Below, in pieces: positions 21,117 to 29,749 of a DNA stretch of 33,076 nucleotides. A program made the position numbers and the translations under genes. The stretch covers positions 1 through 33,076 of the forward strand of contig CAIKMX010000034.1 in NCBI GenBank assembly GCA_903828655.1. Direction: 5' to 3'. The notes below the pieces were generated by a model. It was not told the DNA's origin. It saw only the letters and a list, made by a program, of their open reading frames with translations, and ran no database searches. Position 1 is the first letter of the stretch. Every line of letters starts with the position of its first letter. The stretch comes from an uncultured archaeon (GTDB taxonomy: Archaea > Nanobdellota > Nanobdellia > Pacearchaeales > GW2011-AR1).

Positions 21117-21626
21117 TTAAGCTGAAACCTCAACTGCGCCTTCCGAATTTAAACCTTTCTTAGCTTTTACCTTTCCTTCTTTCAAAGATATCTTATTCTC
21201 CATATCTGTTGAAACAATAAATGAAGGAACATTTACGGCCTTTCCATCAACCAAAACATGCTTATGTGTAATCAATTGTCTTGCTTGTTTTGAGGTAGTT
21301 ACTATTTTCTTTTTAACTAAGAAAGTCTGTAATCTTCTATCCAACAAATTTTGTTCATTCAATGCCAAAACATCAGATATAGCTTGAACATTCAACCCAA
21401 TTCTATTTAGCTTCTCAAAGAATGCCTTTTGCTGGGCTACTGGTTTTCCAATCAAATTCTTAGCTTGTCTTCTCATTGTAGAAACTTTAGACTTTGCTTT
21501 CCATACTTCTCTTTTATTCTTTAGCCCATACTTGTTTATCGTTGCATTTTCAGTTTCAATTCTCACGCTATCGAAAAGCTTTCTTGGCCTGCTGAATTTT
21601 TTCTTTTTTCTTTTTATATCTCCCAT
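21117..21626 (-). CDS. rps4: 30S ribosomal protein uS4
   Basis: A 169-residue uS4 of archaeal type. It starts KRKKKKFSRPRKLFDSVRIE and includes the S4 RNA-binding core RLQTFLVKKKIVTTSKQARQLITHKHVLVDGKAVNVPSF. Primary binder of 16S rRNA during 30S assembly. Operon order uS13-uS4-uS11-Rpo3 is preserved. Confidence 0.97.
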   Translation of the reverse strand: MGDIKRKKKKFSRPRKLFDSVRIETENATINKYGLKNKREVWKAKSKVSTMRRQAKNLIGKPVAQQKAFFEKLNRIGLNVQAISDVLALNEQNLLDRRLQTFLVKKKIVTTSKQARQLITHKHVLVDGKAVNVPSFIVSTDMENKISLKEGKVKAKKGLNSEGAVEVSA

Positions 21627-21647
21627 GTTATTGTTAATTTGATTTAG

Positions 21648-21704
21648 CTATCTTAGTTTCTTTCTTGAAACACCAATTCTTTCTTTTCTAAAGAAAGAAG
21701 AGTG
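21648..21704 (+). repeat. Family B repeat, copy 3 (within the ribosomal operon)
   Basis: CTATCTTAGTTTCTTTCTTG, then AAACACCAATTCTTTC and the inverted repeat TTTCTTTTCTAAAGAAA, then GAAGAGTG. It lies between uS13 (stop at 21706) and uS4, so it is transcribed in the operon in the opposite orientation. Confidence 0.7.
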
Positions 21705-21705
21705 A

Positions 21706-22245
21706 TTACTTCTTCTTTGTTCTTACCCCCACAGCACCAGATCTCTTCTTATCTCTTCTAAAGTGTGATTTAGTTCTTTGACCTCTAACTGGCTGACCTG
21801 CGGTATGCCTAGCTCCTTTGTAAGACTTTATCTTCTTTAATCTCTTTATATCGAAATCCTTTCTTAAATCTAAATCTGCTCCATAAACATGTTTATCTTC
21901 TCCGCTGTCGAAGTCATTTCTTCTATTCTTCAAGAATTTTGGAACATCAGGAGATTGTATGAATGATTCTATTTTCTTCAATTCTTCAGGAGTTAAATCT
22001 TGAATTTTCTTATCATGACTTACTCCACTCTTCTTGCAAATAGCATTTGAAAGTGCCCAGGATATCCCCTTTATTCTTGTCAATCCAACATAGGTTTTCT
22101 TATCTCCTCTGATATCTTTTCCTAAAATTCTAACTAGCTTAACATCATCATACTGCTCTTCCTTAGCTTTAGGCTTAGCGCTAGATTTGTCTCCTCGGTC
22201 CTTATCCAATTTCTCAAGTTTTTTTTCGTTATCTTCTTTTGACAT
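21706..22245 (-). CDS. rps13: 30S ribosomal protein uS13
   Basis: A 179-residue uS13. The core begins around residue 35 (VKLVRILGKDIRGDKKTYVGLTRIKGISWALS) and ends with KGARHTAGQPVRGQRTKSHFR and a basic tail. Archaeal uS13 is usually about 150 residues; the extra length is a Lys/Glu/Asp-rich N-terminal extension of about 33 residues (SKEDNEKKLEKLDKDRGDK and on). It starts one base after the DUF655 stop. Confidence 0.96.
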   Translation of the reverse strand: MSKEDNEKKLEKLDKDRGDKSSAKPKAKEEQYDDVKLVRILGKDIRGDKKTYVGLTRIKGISWALSNAICKKSGVSHDKKIQDLTPEELKKIESFIQSPDVPKFLKNRRNDFDSGEDKHVYGADLDLRKDFDIKRLKKIKSYKGARHTAGQPVRGQRTKSHFRRDKKRSGAVGVRTKKK

Positions 22246-22246
22246 T

Positions 22247-22873
22247 TTAAATTATAAACAGATTCTGTCTCTGTATCTCCGTTAATTCTGCGATTATTCT
22301 CTTTTCGATTGCTTTCTTCGGGTCCGGAACATTGTGTACTCTTTTCCTTATCTCTTCGAAAGAGTCGAATGGTTTCTCTTCCCTAGCGTCTAGTATCGCT
22401 CTCATGTGTTTTTTACCAAATCCTGGGAGCAATTCAAACTGGTGAAGTCGGGTATTTATAGGTTGTGCTTCATTGAAAAATTTAACGAATCTTGCTTCTT
22501 CCTCGCCGACGATTTTCGTTATGAACTCTTCAAGTTGCATCTTTGAAGTTTCAGTTAATTTTTCTCTTGGGCATCTTCCCAATATATACTGGACTTCTTC
22601 TCTCTTGCCGTCTCCAATGTAGACTTTTTGTCCAACTTCAAATTTCATTCCTCTTCTTGGAACCAATTGAAGTAGTGTAAGATTCTTTAAACCAATAGCC
22701 TGCGCAAGAGGCATCATCTTATTCTCCAAAGGATATCCATAAGGAAGGAAATCAAGAATAATTGCATATTCTTCTTTCTTAGACCCTGCACTCTGAACTT
22801 GTAGGCCAGTCTTCTGACTTCCTGAAGTTCTTTCTAAATTTTGTTTTTCCGAATTTTCCTGTTCCATGTTCAT
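22247..22873 (-). CDS. DUF655 family RNA/DNA-binding protein
   Basis: A 208-residue archaeal DUF655 protein. A variable Gln/Ser-rich start (to about residue 32) is followed by EEYAIILDFLPYGYPLENK, an OB-like part GMKFEVGQKVYIGDGKREEVQYILGR and a helix-hairpin-helix region FELLPGFGKKHMRAILDAREEKPFDSFEEI. The family sits in ribosomal/RNA polymerase operons across Archaea and is expected to bind nucleic acid; a precise function is not established. The ATG overlaps the Rpo4 stop (TAATG), so the two are coupled. A second ATG two codons in is possible. Confidence 0.9.
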   Translation of the reverse strand: MNMEQENSEKQNLERTSGSQKTGLQVQSAGSKKEEYAIILDFLPYGYPLENKMMPLAQAIGLKNLTLLQLVPRRGMKFEVGQKVYIGDGKREEVQYILGRCPREKLTETSKMQLEEFITKIVGEEEARFVKFFNEAQPINTRLHQFELLPGFGKKHMRAILDAREEKPFDSFEEIRKRVHNVPDPKKAIEKRIIAELTEIQRQNLFII

Positions 22874-23172
22874 TAATACTTTTTGACGACATCGAGTATT
22901 TTACTAACCTCCTCTTGGTCTAATGAAACGCCTTCTAATATTTTACTTAAATCAATTGAATCGTCTGGCATAAAATCTACAATCTTAACAATAGAATCTT
23001 CTTTTAATTTTATAAGATCTAAATCTGTAAGCTCCTTTCTCATTTTCTTAGCATCTTCAGGCTTCATCTTTGTAAACTTCTTTATGAATTTCTTAACTTC
23101 TTCTTCTTTTTCTGATTCTCCAACTAACTCAGAAACTTCCGCAAGAGTCAATGGTGTAGAATCTCTTATCAT
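22873..23172 (-). CDS. rpoF: DNA-directed RNA polymerase subunit Rpo4 (F)
   Basis: A 99-residue Rpo4, the small partner of Rpo7 in the polymerase stalk. It shows TPLTLAEVSELVGESEKEEE, the Lys-rich FIKKFTKMKPEDAKKMRKEL helix and the C-terminal HRDC-like part. Its location between eL21 and DUF655 is the canonical archaeal arrangement and supports the call although stalk proteins diverge fast. It overlaps eL21 by four bases. Confidence 0.9.
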   Translation of the reverse strand: MIRDSTPLTLAEVSELVGESEKEEEVKKFIKKFTKMKPEDAKKMRKELTDLDLIKLKEDSIVKIVDFMPDDSIDLSKILEGVSLDQEEVSKILDVVKKY

Positions 23173-23498
23173 TTTTTAGTCTCCTTTTTTTCTTTAACTT
23201 TAACAACTTTTTCAGCTTTTTTAACTTTCACTTCGGAGTCAGCCAATGTTCTTAATCTCTTCAAATGAACTGGATGAATTATGAAAACTTTCTCTCTATT
23301 TCCATCCATTGCCTTGAACATAACAAATTCTCCTCTAAATCCTATAACTGTTCCACTTTTTCCGCACATTCTTTCAGGAAAATGTCTCTTAACTCCTAAC
23401 TCTGGAACAATACTCACTGTATCTCCTACTGTAACAGTTTTGAAGTACTGACTAAGTTTAAGTTTTCCACGCTGCCTAATTTGTTTTGATTTTGCCAT
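23169..23498 (-). CDS. rpl21e: 50S ribosomal protein eL21
   Basis: A 109-residue eL21. It shows KQIRQRGKLKLSQYFKTVTVGDTVSIV, then PERMCGKSGTVIGFRGEFVMFKAMDG and FIIHPVHLKRL, plus a Lys/Val-rich tail. The open frame extends to 23513, but the family starts near MAKSKQ, so I use the ATG at 23498. It is the first gene of the ribosomal/RNA polymerase operon. A TATA-like catttttaaatg at about 23,582-23,593 suggests a roughly 60-nt leader, unlike most genes here. Confidence 0.94.
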   Translation of the reverse strand: MAKSKQIRQRGKLKLSQYFKTVTVGDTVSIVPELGVKRHFPERMCGKSGTVIGFRGEFVMFKAMDGNREKVFIIHPVHLKRLRTLADSEVKVKKAEKVVKVKEKKETKK

Positions 23499-23642
23499 CT
23501 TAAATTGACTCACAGAATACCTGCGCTGTCATCCAACTCGAGCAAATGTAATTTACCCTATCAAACCAAGAAAAAGTTCATTTAAAAATGTTTTCAATTG
23601 AGAAAAAGCCCCTTTTTCGGTCTCTCGAGGGTTAGTTATTAT

Positions 23643-23984
23643 CTATCTGAACCTTGGCTGCTCTACAAGACTTTCAGCATCAAGAATCTCTTCAAATTCA
23701 TTCAGATTTGTTCCAACAATATTTTCCGGCTCATCTTCTGCAAACTCTTCAACTTCTTGAACAAAATTCTTCTTTTGTTCCGTATGACTAGTATTCTTTT
23801 GAGGATTTCTCGAACTTTCGCTTACCCTTCCTAACTCCATGTTTCCTTTCTCATGTTCTTTCTCCATTCCCTCAACAATTGCCTTGGCCATCTTCTCTCC
23901 CCAAACCTTATACATACATCTCTGGCACATTCCAACTACAGAATCGTCCTCCACGGCCGTTGAACAGTAAAAACATTTCCTCAT
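23643..23984 (-). CDS. Small zinc-ribbon protein
   Basis: A 113-residue protein. The N-terminal C4 motif [20 protein letters not shown] (residues 4-23) is followed by a helical, charged segment and a Glu/Asn/Ser-rich, probably disordered tail ([15 protein letters not shown] and on). Zinc-ribbon archaeal proteins of this form have no established role. A purine-rich agaggt sits about ten bases before the ATG. A TATA-like aatatttaaaaag is about 55 nt upstream, so there is a short leader with a possible ribosome binding site. Confidence 0.7.
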   Translation of the reverse strand: MRKCFYCSTAVEDDSVVGMCQRCMYKVWGEKMAKAIVEGMEKEHEKGNMELGRVSESSRNPQKNTSHTEQKKNFVQEVEEFAEDEPENIVGTNLNEFEEILDAESLVEQPRFR

Positions 23985-24063
23985 TTTTTTATTACCTCTT
24001 TATTCAATTAAGATTTTTTTAGTTTATTAGCTTTTTAAATATTTATGTTCTCAAAAAATATTA

Positions 24064-25281
24064 TTATTCATATCTCAAGGCATCAACAGGTTTTACTTTT
24101 GCTGCACGATAAGCTGGAAAAACTCCGGAAGCAGAACCAATAATGAACCCAAATGCTAAACATCCGAAGACAAGCCACCATGGTGCTGCGGCCTTAAGCA
24201 ATGTTGTTCCTAGAGAATTTATTGCAATCAATTCGACAGTTTTTGCAGCAGCGTATCCTAATGCCAGCCCAATCAACGCACCAACTAGCCCTATCATTCC
24301 AGACTCAATCAAGAAGATCATAAGAATATCCTTATTCTTAGCACCTATCGCCTTCATAGTGCCTATCTCTCTAGTTCTTTCTAAAACCGATGTGTACATA
24401 GTATTTGCAATTCCAATACTTCCAACTAATAAAGAGATTGCAGAAACTCCGACAAGGAAAGCGGTTATGATATTCAAAATAATATCAAAACTTGCAAGAA
24501 GTTCTTGAGGAGTTGTAATTGTAAAATCAATTGTTTTTTCTGTAACATCTCGAGATCTCATCAGTCTAGATTTTGCTCTGTCTGCAACATCGGTTATATT
24601 CTCTCCGGCGTTGGTCTGAACGATTATCTGATCAACTCTGTTTCCAGAACTAAACAACACTTTAAAATCATCAATAGACATAATGATGTTCTGATCATCA
24701 CTAGGATTTCCAACCGTAGCCATAATTCCGACAACCTTGAAGCTCTTTTCATTAATAATTATTGAATCTCCAGAACCAATTGCTTTGCCAAGAATATTTT
24801 TGTATTTGTAATCCGAACCAACCATAATCTTTCCAGTCTCTCCCTTATTGATGAATCCCCCTTCGTCCATTTTCAAATTTAAACTCTCAATGTAAACCTG
24901 TTTTGTATCCTTGTCTGTAGGAATGCCTGCAACCATCAAATATCTTATTTTTTTATCATACTCCACTTTAGCGTTTCCAGCAACAGCATATGAAGCAGCC
25001 TTAACGCCCAAAACCTTTCTTAGGGTGTCTACATCATCCGTTGTAAGTTGCACGGCCCCTCCAGTTCCTGCCGCTCCAAGTTGCCCTTTAGGTAAAACAA
25101 AAAACTTATCGCTTCCAAGTGCCTTGAACTGTTCATTTATCGCTTCACGCAAACCAACACTCAAACTTATCAATACAAATATAATTGCAACAGAAATCAC
25201 AATTCCGACTATCGTCAACCAACTTCTAAGTTTTCTTTTTCTTAAGTTCTTCAAAGCCATTGTAGAATAATCTTGTATCAT
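24064..25281 (-). CDS. MacB-like ABC transporter permease (last gene of ABC operon)
   Basis: A 405-residue MacB/FtsX-family permease. TM1 is about 20-45 (LRSWLTIVGIVISVAIIFVL). A large extracytoplasmic MacB-PCD domain spans roughly 46-270. Three helices at about 275-400 follow, including the conserved TMYTSVLERTREIGTMKAIGAKN coupling region and the C-terminal PAYRAAKVKPVDALRYE. Systems of this type often move hydrophobic cargo or act as mechanotransmitters. Homologous to the permease at 25816-27036, so it probably forms a heterodimer with it. The ATG overlaps the stop of the 177-aa gene by four bases. Confidence 0.92.
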   Translation of the reverse strand: MIQDYSTMALKNLRKRKLRSWLTIVGIVISVAIIFVLISLSVGLREAINEQFKALGSDKFFVLPKGQLGAAGTGGAVQLTTDDVDTLRKVLGVKAASYAVAGNAKVEYDKKIRYLMVAGIPTDKDTKQVYIESLNLKMDEGGFINKGETGKIMVGSDYKYKNILGKAIGSGDSIIINEKSFKVVGIMATVGNPSDDQNIIMSIDDFKVLFSSGNRVDQIIVQTNAGENITDVADRAKSRLMRSRDVTEKTIDFTITTPQELLASFDIILNIITAFLVGVSAISLLVGSIGIANTMYTSVLERTREIGTMKAIGAKNKDILMIFLIESGMIGLVGALIGLALGYAAAKTVELIAINSLGTTLLKAAAPWWLVFGCLAFGFIIGSASGVFPAYRAAKVKPVDALRYE

Positions 25282-25811
25282 ATTTTTATCTCCGGCCTTT
25301 TAGGATACCAAATAATCAAATCAGGATTATCCCACTCTTGTTTGAATCTAACATCATCTATACAAAAACTAAATTTTGCAATGGCCAAAAGATTAACCAT
25401 CTCTTCAACACAATTAGCAACTGCCCTGTCTTCGTGAACTCCTGCCAACTTCTTACCATTATCTTTTCTTTGGTACATAGGGTTACTTTCTCCCTGTTCT
25501 GTGTGAAAACTTAACATTGATTTATATTTTAGTTTTATAATCTTATGATAGGGTTTTACTCTCGGAGATTTGGTGTCCCATACTCTCACGTCATCTCTTA
25601 CATCCATAATAACCGTTCCAGGAACATAAAAAAATTCTGATGCACCCGAACGATCTTCTTGGAAAGTCATAAACGGAGCAGTCATAACCAATGCTCTCAA
25701 ATCCGAGGGCACTTTTTCTACCAAAATCTTAAAATTATCTCCAACGAATCTTTCTGTCAGTTGGTCATCAGGGCATTCTTTCATTGCATTTAGATATTCG
25801 TTCAGATTCAT
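25278..25811 (-). CDS. Hypothetical protein between two permeases
   Basis: A 177-residue soluble protein of no recognised family, with no signal peptide or membrane segment. It is mixed alpha/beta with hydrophobic strands (LRALVMTAPFMTF, EFFYVPGTVIMDV, LIIWYPKRPEIKI) and a helix EDRAVANCVEEMVNLLAIAKF. It lies between the two permease genes, overlapping the downstream one by four bases and following the upstream one by four bases, so cotranslation is expected. It is probably a cytoplasmic partner of the transporter; this is guilt by association only. Confidence 0.75.
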   Translation of the reverse strand: MNLNEYLNAMKECPDDQLTERFVGDNFKILVEKVPSDLRALVMTAPFMTFQEDRSGASEFFYVPGTVIMDVRDDVRVWDTKSPRVKPYHKIIKLKYKSMLSFHTEQGESNPMYQRKDNGKKLAGVHEDRAVANCVEEMVNLLAIAKFSFCIDDVRFKQEWDNPDLIIWYPKRPEIKI

Positions 25812-25815
25812 CTTT

Positions 25816-27036
25816 TTAGCTCCTCAACGCATCCACAGGTTTTAGTTTACTTGCTTGGAATGAGGGGATAAACCCTGAGATTATCCCAATTCCAAATGAA
25901 AATCCTATTGCACCAAACAATAATGGGTAAGATACTGAAACTGCAAGGATATTGCTTCCAAACGCTGCATTAGCGATTCCTGAGGCTGTAAACGCCATCC
26001 CCAGCCCTATAAATGCCCCAACGATTCCACCAATCAATCCAATCAGTCCAGATTCAATTACAAACATCGTTAAGATATCTCTATTCTTAGCGCCAACAGC
26101 TTTCATAGTTCCAATCTCCCTTGTCCTTTCCATGATTGAAGTGTACATCGTGTTTGCAATTCCTATTCCTCCAATCAGTAAAGATATCGCAGCAATTCCC
26201 GTAACAATCAGATTAATTATATTCAATACAGTATTCACAGAAGAAATTGCCTGTAAGGGCGTCTGAACAGAGAAATCTTCCTCTCCAATCTTTTCATCTC
26301 TATCCCTTCTAATTCTACTTTCAATTCTCTTCGCAACATCTTCCGCTTGCTTTGGGTCCGCAACTTGCGCAACAATCAAATCAATCTCATCCCCGATATT
26401 CAATAAGCTCTTCAAGTCCTCTGTTGACATTATTCCAACAAGATTCAACTGAAAAGAACTTGATTCTTTCAAGATCCCCACAACCTCAAAACTCTTTCCT
26501 TGTATCATCACCTTACTTCCTGCGACAATTTCTTTTCCAAATTCTTGATCATTCTGAAAGCTATGCCCCAAAAGAATTTTCCCATTCTCCCCAGGTTTTA
26601 ACAATCTTCCAGAATCAATCTTCGCATCGTAAGAACCATAAATTATATCTGCAGCTTTTTGATCATTTGGCAAATCTGCAATATACCTAAATGAAGCAAC
26701 GTCGTTATACTCAAATTTCCCCATTCTTATCATTCTCGGAACTGCATAGTCAACCCCACTAACGGACTTAATCAATTTTAGGTCATGTTCAGTTAACTTT
26801 CTTACAGAAGTACTTCCAGGAGGACCGAAACCAGTTCCAGCATTTTGTATTGTAAGTTTATCTGCAGACAAACTAGAGAACTGTCCAGTTACTGCAGTTC
26901 TCAATCCATCCCCTAAAGAAATAAGCGCAACGACAGCCGCTATACCGATTATAATTCCCAGCATTGTCAAGCCAGTTCTTAACTTCCTTCTTTTAAGACT
27001 ATTAAAACTCAATTTCAAAAAATCACTAGTTGCCAT
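25816..27036 (-). CDS. MacB-like ABC transporter permease
   Basis: A 406-residue FtsX/MacB permease, paralogous to the protein at 24064-25281. N-terminal TM is about 20-43 (LRTGLTMLGIIIGIAAVVALISLG). The extracytoplasmic domain spans about 45-270, and three C-terminal helices follow, with NTMYTSIMERTREIGTMKAVGAKN between the first two. It ends PSFQASKLKPVDALRS. It begins five bases after the stop of the COG1361-type gene, so it belongs to the same operon. Partner ATPase is 28371-29096. Confidence 0.93.
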   Translation of the reverse strand: MATSDFLKLSFNSLKRRKLRTGLTMLGIIIGIAAVVALISLGDGLRTAVTGQFSSLSADKLTIQNAGTGFGPPGSTSVRKLTEHDLKLIKSVSGVDYAVPRMIRMGKFEYNDVASFRYIADLPNDQKAADIIYGSYDAKIDSGRLLKPGENGKILLGHSFQNDQEFGKEIVAGSKVMIQGKSFEVVGILKESSSFQLNLVGIMSTEDLKSLLNIGDEIDLIVAQVADPKQAEDVAKRIESRIRRDRDEKIGEEDFSVQTPLQAISSVNTVLNIINLIVTGIAAISLLIGGIGIANTMYTSIMERTREIGTMKAVGAKNRDILTMFVIESGLIGLIGGIVGAFIGLGMAFTASGIANAAFGSNILAVSVSYPLLFGAIGFSFGIGIISGFIPSFQASKLKPVDALRS

Positions 27037-27041
27037 GGAGA

Positions 27042-27998
27042 TTACTCCCTGCCGTTCATCCTTTTCTTTCTATTCTTAGACCACTTTTTTATATTTCTAT
27101 AAATAATCCATAAAACTAACAATACTACAATAATTGTAACATACATTCCAGTATTAGATTTTTGAACAAGCCCAAGTTGAATAGCTTCTTGTTGTGAATA
27201 AACTCTTGCACTTACAATTTTCTCTTCAGTGTATGGTTTATTTGAAGAATCTCTATAGGTTAATGTTATAGGTAATGAAATAATGCTACTATCTTTTACA
27301 AAGACACTAAATTTTGCACTATCAAAATCATTTGTATCTAAATCTCCCATATAAACACTTGTTGGAGATAAAATTTGGTAAACTGTACTTGGAGATAGTT
27401 CAATATTCAAAAGCTTAGCCTTTGTTAATCCGATATTTGTAATCTTCAAGTCAATTTCATTCTTTTGATTTTGTAATAAAAGGCCCTCAGCATCCAAAAC
27501 AAATTCCGGTTTGGAGTTTATAGTTACAGAAACACTAGACTTTTCAGTTATTGTTTGTGTCTGCCCATCAATCAAATAACTAACAGTTACTGGAATCTTA
27601 TAGACGCCTGCAACTGCTCCTGCATCAGCAATCAAATCAAATTTCGCAATTGCGCTATCATCACTATTCAAATCCCCAATAAATACTTCCGTACTCTTAA
27701 CAGGAGATAGTGGCGCAGAAGGGATAGTCGTGCTTCCAGTTAATCCCGAAACAATCTGTGCGTCTAAGTTCAAAGATACTGTAACACCAGTTACATCATC
27801 ATTAAGATTATTCTCAAGAGTTATCTTAAGTGAAGTAGTCTCTCCTGGCGCAACTTCAGAAGGTGTTGAGGTTACATCTTTTATTGTAAGTGCGCTAACA
27901 GAAGAAATTGAAACAACAGTAAGAAACAAAGTTAACACTAGCAAAATTGGTAGTGCAACAAGCATTTTTTTGTCTGTTTTCATTTTTTGTGATTTCAT
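27042..27998 (-). CDS. COG1361-type secreted/membrane protein with CARDB-like repeats
   Basis: A 318-residue protein. The signal sequence is MLVALPILLVLTLFLTVVSI with SSVSALT (about 12-38). Two or more Ig-like CARDB/NEW3 domains follow (TSTPSEVAPGETTSLKITLE, then VPVTVSYLIDGQTQT and FVLDAEGLLLQNQ, NIGLTKAKLLNIEL). A C-terminal helix MYVTIIVVLLVLWIIYRNI and basic KKWSKNRKKRMNGRE tail give a single-pass anchor with the domains outside. This is the S-layer/COG1361 type, often near MacB systems in archaea. The frame is open to 28088 across the preceding gene, but ATG 27998 follows that gene's stop by one base and gives a proper signal peptide. Confidence 0.85.
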   Translation of the reverse strand: MKSQKMKTDKKMLVALPILLVLTLFLTVVSISSVSALTIKDVTSTPSEVAPGETTSLKITLENNLNDDVTGVTVSLNLDAQIVSGLTGSTTIPSAPLSPVKSTEVFIGDLNSDDSAIAKFDLIADAGAVAGVYKIPVTVSYLIDGQTQTITEKSSVSVTINSKPEFVLDAEGLLLQNQKNEIDLKITNIGLTKAKLLNIELSPSTVYQILSPTSVYMGDLDTNDFDSAKFSVFVKDSSIISLPITLTYRDSSNKPYTEEKIVSARVYSQQEAIQLGLVQKSNTGMYVTIIVVLLVLWIIYRNIKKWSKNRKKRMNGRE

Positions 27999-27999
27999 T

Positions 28000-28374
28000 T
28001 TATTTTTTACCTCTCTGGTTTCCAAAAACCTCTGCATACGTTTTAAAACCGACAATCGAATCACACAAATCTCCATGCGCTTTGTCAAAATTCTTCAAGA
28101 GGGTATCGGAATTGTGTTCAGAACTATAGTTTTCTTCCATTGACCTTGCCAGAGCATACTCGCCCTTAAATTCTGTTCTGGAAGTCTCAAGTTCATTCAT
28201 AGCTGTAGGACCCATATTTTCCATTCTACTTCGATAAATAACTTCTCCAACTATCACTTCCATTCGATGCAAAATCAACTCATTGTATCTAATCCCGGCA
28301 CGGAACGCTGCACTACCTACAGCCTTCATCGCTGCATCAATAGCCCCTTGTGGTTCTTGTGTTGTTTCAGTCAT
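28000..28374 (-). CDS. Hypothetical helical protein of the ABC operon
   Basis: A 124-residue soluble protein, almost wholly helical (GAIDAAMKAVGSAAFRAG, then NELILHRMEVIVGEVIYRSRM and LLKNFDKAHGDLCDSIVGFK). No signal or membrane segment and no recognised family. It begins four bases inside the ATPase gene's end (ATGA) and ends just before the COG1361 gene, so it is an integral operon member. A cytoplasmic accessory role in the transporter is inference. Confidence 0.75.
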   Translation of the reverse strand: MTETTQEPQGAIDAAMKAVGSAAFRAGIRYNELILHRMEVIVGEVIYRSRMENMGPTAMNELETSRTEFKGEYALARSMEENYSSEHNSDTLLKNFDKAHGDLCDSIVGFKTYAEVFGNQRGKK

Positions 28375-29096
28375 TTTTCAATTCTCCCATCTCTGATCCT
28401 CACAATCTTATTTGCCTTTTTGGCAAGATTTTGATCATGTGTGACCATTATGATAGTTTTTCCTTCCTTATTTAGGCTTATAAACATTTCTAAAATCTCC
28501 TGCCCGGTCTTGGAATCAAGATTTCCGGTAGGCTCATCCGCAAGTATAATTTCGGGGTCATTTGAGAGCGCACGAGCAATTGCAACTCTTTGTCTCTCTC
28601 CTCCAGAAAGCTCATTTGGATAGTGCGCAAGTCTGTGTCCCAAACCCACTTTTATCAAAAGCTCTTCAGCTCTTTCAGTTCTTTCTTCCTTGTCTATTCC
28701 CTGAAACATCATTGGCAGAGCAACATTATCAACTGCAGTTAGTGTAGGTATCAAATTAAATGTCTGAAATATAAAACCAATCTTTCTTCCTCTTATCTGT
28801 GCGAGTTCACTTTCTTCTAAATGTTCAATGTCTAAATTGTCTAAATATATATTCCCTGTACTCGCAAGGTCCAATGCACCAACAAGATTCATCATTGTAG
28901 ATTTACCACTTCCAGAAGGGCCAACAATAGCAATAAAATCTCCCTGATTTATCTTTAAGTCCACTCCAGAAACTGCTCTAACTATCTCTTCACCCATCTC
29001 GTAGGTTTTATGTACATCTTTCAGTTCAAGCTGTGTTTTTCCTTTAATACTTTCCATATTAATTTTCTCAGAATTAGGCGTCTGAGGTGCGTCCAC
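28371..29096 (-). CDS. ABC transporter ATPase, LolD/MacB type (first gene of ABC operon)
   Basis: A 241-residue ATPase. Walker A is VGPSGSGKST (58-67), Q-loop FQTFNL at about 110, signature LSGGERQRVAIARAL (163-177), Walker B IILADEP (183-189), H-loop MVTHD near 223. It drives the two MacB-like permeases. The first codon appears to be GTG at 29096, with AGGGGTG just at the start and a TATA-like tttatata about 26-30 nt upstream. An ATG at 29057 would drop the first 13 residues, which are not conserved in the family. It heads an operon of six genes; the Rpo10 gene is divergent. Confidence 0.94.
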   Translation of the reverse strand: MDAPQTPNSEKINMESIKGKTQLELKDVHKTYEMGEEIVRAVSGVDLKINQGDFIAIVGPSGSGKSTMMNLVGALDLASTGNIYLDNLDIEHLEESELAQIRGRKIGFIFQTFNLIPTLTAVDNVALPMMFQGIDKEERTERAEELLIKVGLGHRLAHYPNELSGGERQRVAIARALSNDPEIILADEPTGNLDSKTGQEILEMFISLNKEGKTIIMVTHDQNLAKKANKIVRIRDGRIEK

Positions 29097-29176
29097 CCCT
29101 ATGTTATTTTCAGCTAGATTTAGTATATAAAACTATCTACAGTAAGTTTTAAATAGCCATTTTTCGCAGTTTAATT

Positions 29177-29374
29177 ATGATAATTCCAATAAGATGTTTT
29201 TCGTGCGGTAAGCCGATTGCACATTTATACAAGAAATTTAAAGACGAAGTAGCTGGCGGAAAGACCGCAAAAGCCGTTCTAGATGAGCTAGGCGTCGAAA
29301 GATACTGCTGCAGAGCAGCTTTCTTAGGTCAAACAGATACTCTAGCATTAGTTAATAAGTTCAAGAAGTTCTAA
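29177..29374 (+). CDS. rpoN: DNA-directed RNA polymerase subunit Rpo10 (N)
   Basis: A 65-residue Rpo10. The zinc-binding pattern is complete: RCFSCG (Cys7, Cys10) and RYCCR (Cys44, Cys45). FxCGKPIAH and LGVERYCCRAAFL are diagnostic. A TATA-like ttttaaatag about 25 nt before the ATG makes the transcript leaderless. In many archaea this gene follows uS9 in the ribosomal operon; here it has moved about 10 kb away and faces the opposite way. Confidence 0.97.
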   Translation: MIIPIRCFSCGKPIAHLYKKFKDEVAGGKTAKAVLDELGVERYCCRAAFLGQTDTLALVNKFKKF

Positions 29375-29428
29375 TTTTTCTAAAGTTTAATTCTAAATAT
29401 TTAAATAGTTAATCTAGCTTAGATTGTT

Positions 29429-29689
29429 ATGAATAAACAATATACTAATCCTCTGCCTCCGGCAGGAGATCCAAGATTTACTAATGCCATTTATGAATTA
29501 GCTCGAAGATCTCATAGGGCTATAGATTTGGCTGTTCAAGATTTAGATGTAACAAATACTCCTGGGTACAAAGCATACAAAGCACTTTTAGAATCCCAAG
29601 AAAAAGCTCGTGCAACACTTTCTAATCCGGATTTGGTTTCAAAATTAACTCCTAATCAAGTAAGAACTCTTCAGTTTATTGCAAATTAA
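29429..29689 (+). CDS. Small hypothetical helical protein
   Basis: An 86-residue soluble protein of no recognised family. The N-terminus is Pro-rich (NPLPPAGDPRF); the rest forms helices (TNAIYELARRSHRAIDLAVQ, then YKAYKALLESQEKARATLSN and LTPNQVRTLQFIAN). A TATA-like atatttaaatag at 29396-29407 lies about 25 nt before the ATG, which supports it being a real leaderless gene. Its own promoter separates it from Rpo10. Confidence 0.65.
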   Translation: MNKQYTNPLPPAGDPRFTNAIYELARRSHRAIDLAVQDLDVTNTPGYKAYKALLESQEKARATLSNPDLVSKLTPNQVRTLQFIAN

Positions 29690-29749
29690 GGATTCATAAA
29701 AATTTTATCTAATCTAAATATTCTGAACTACAAAGTCATTAAAATTATG

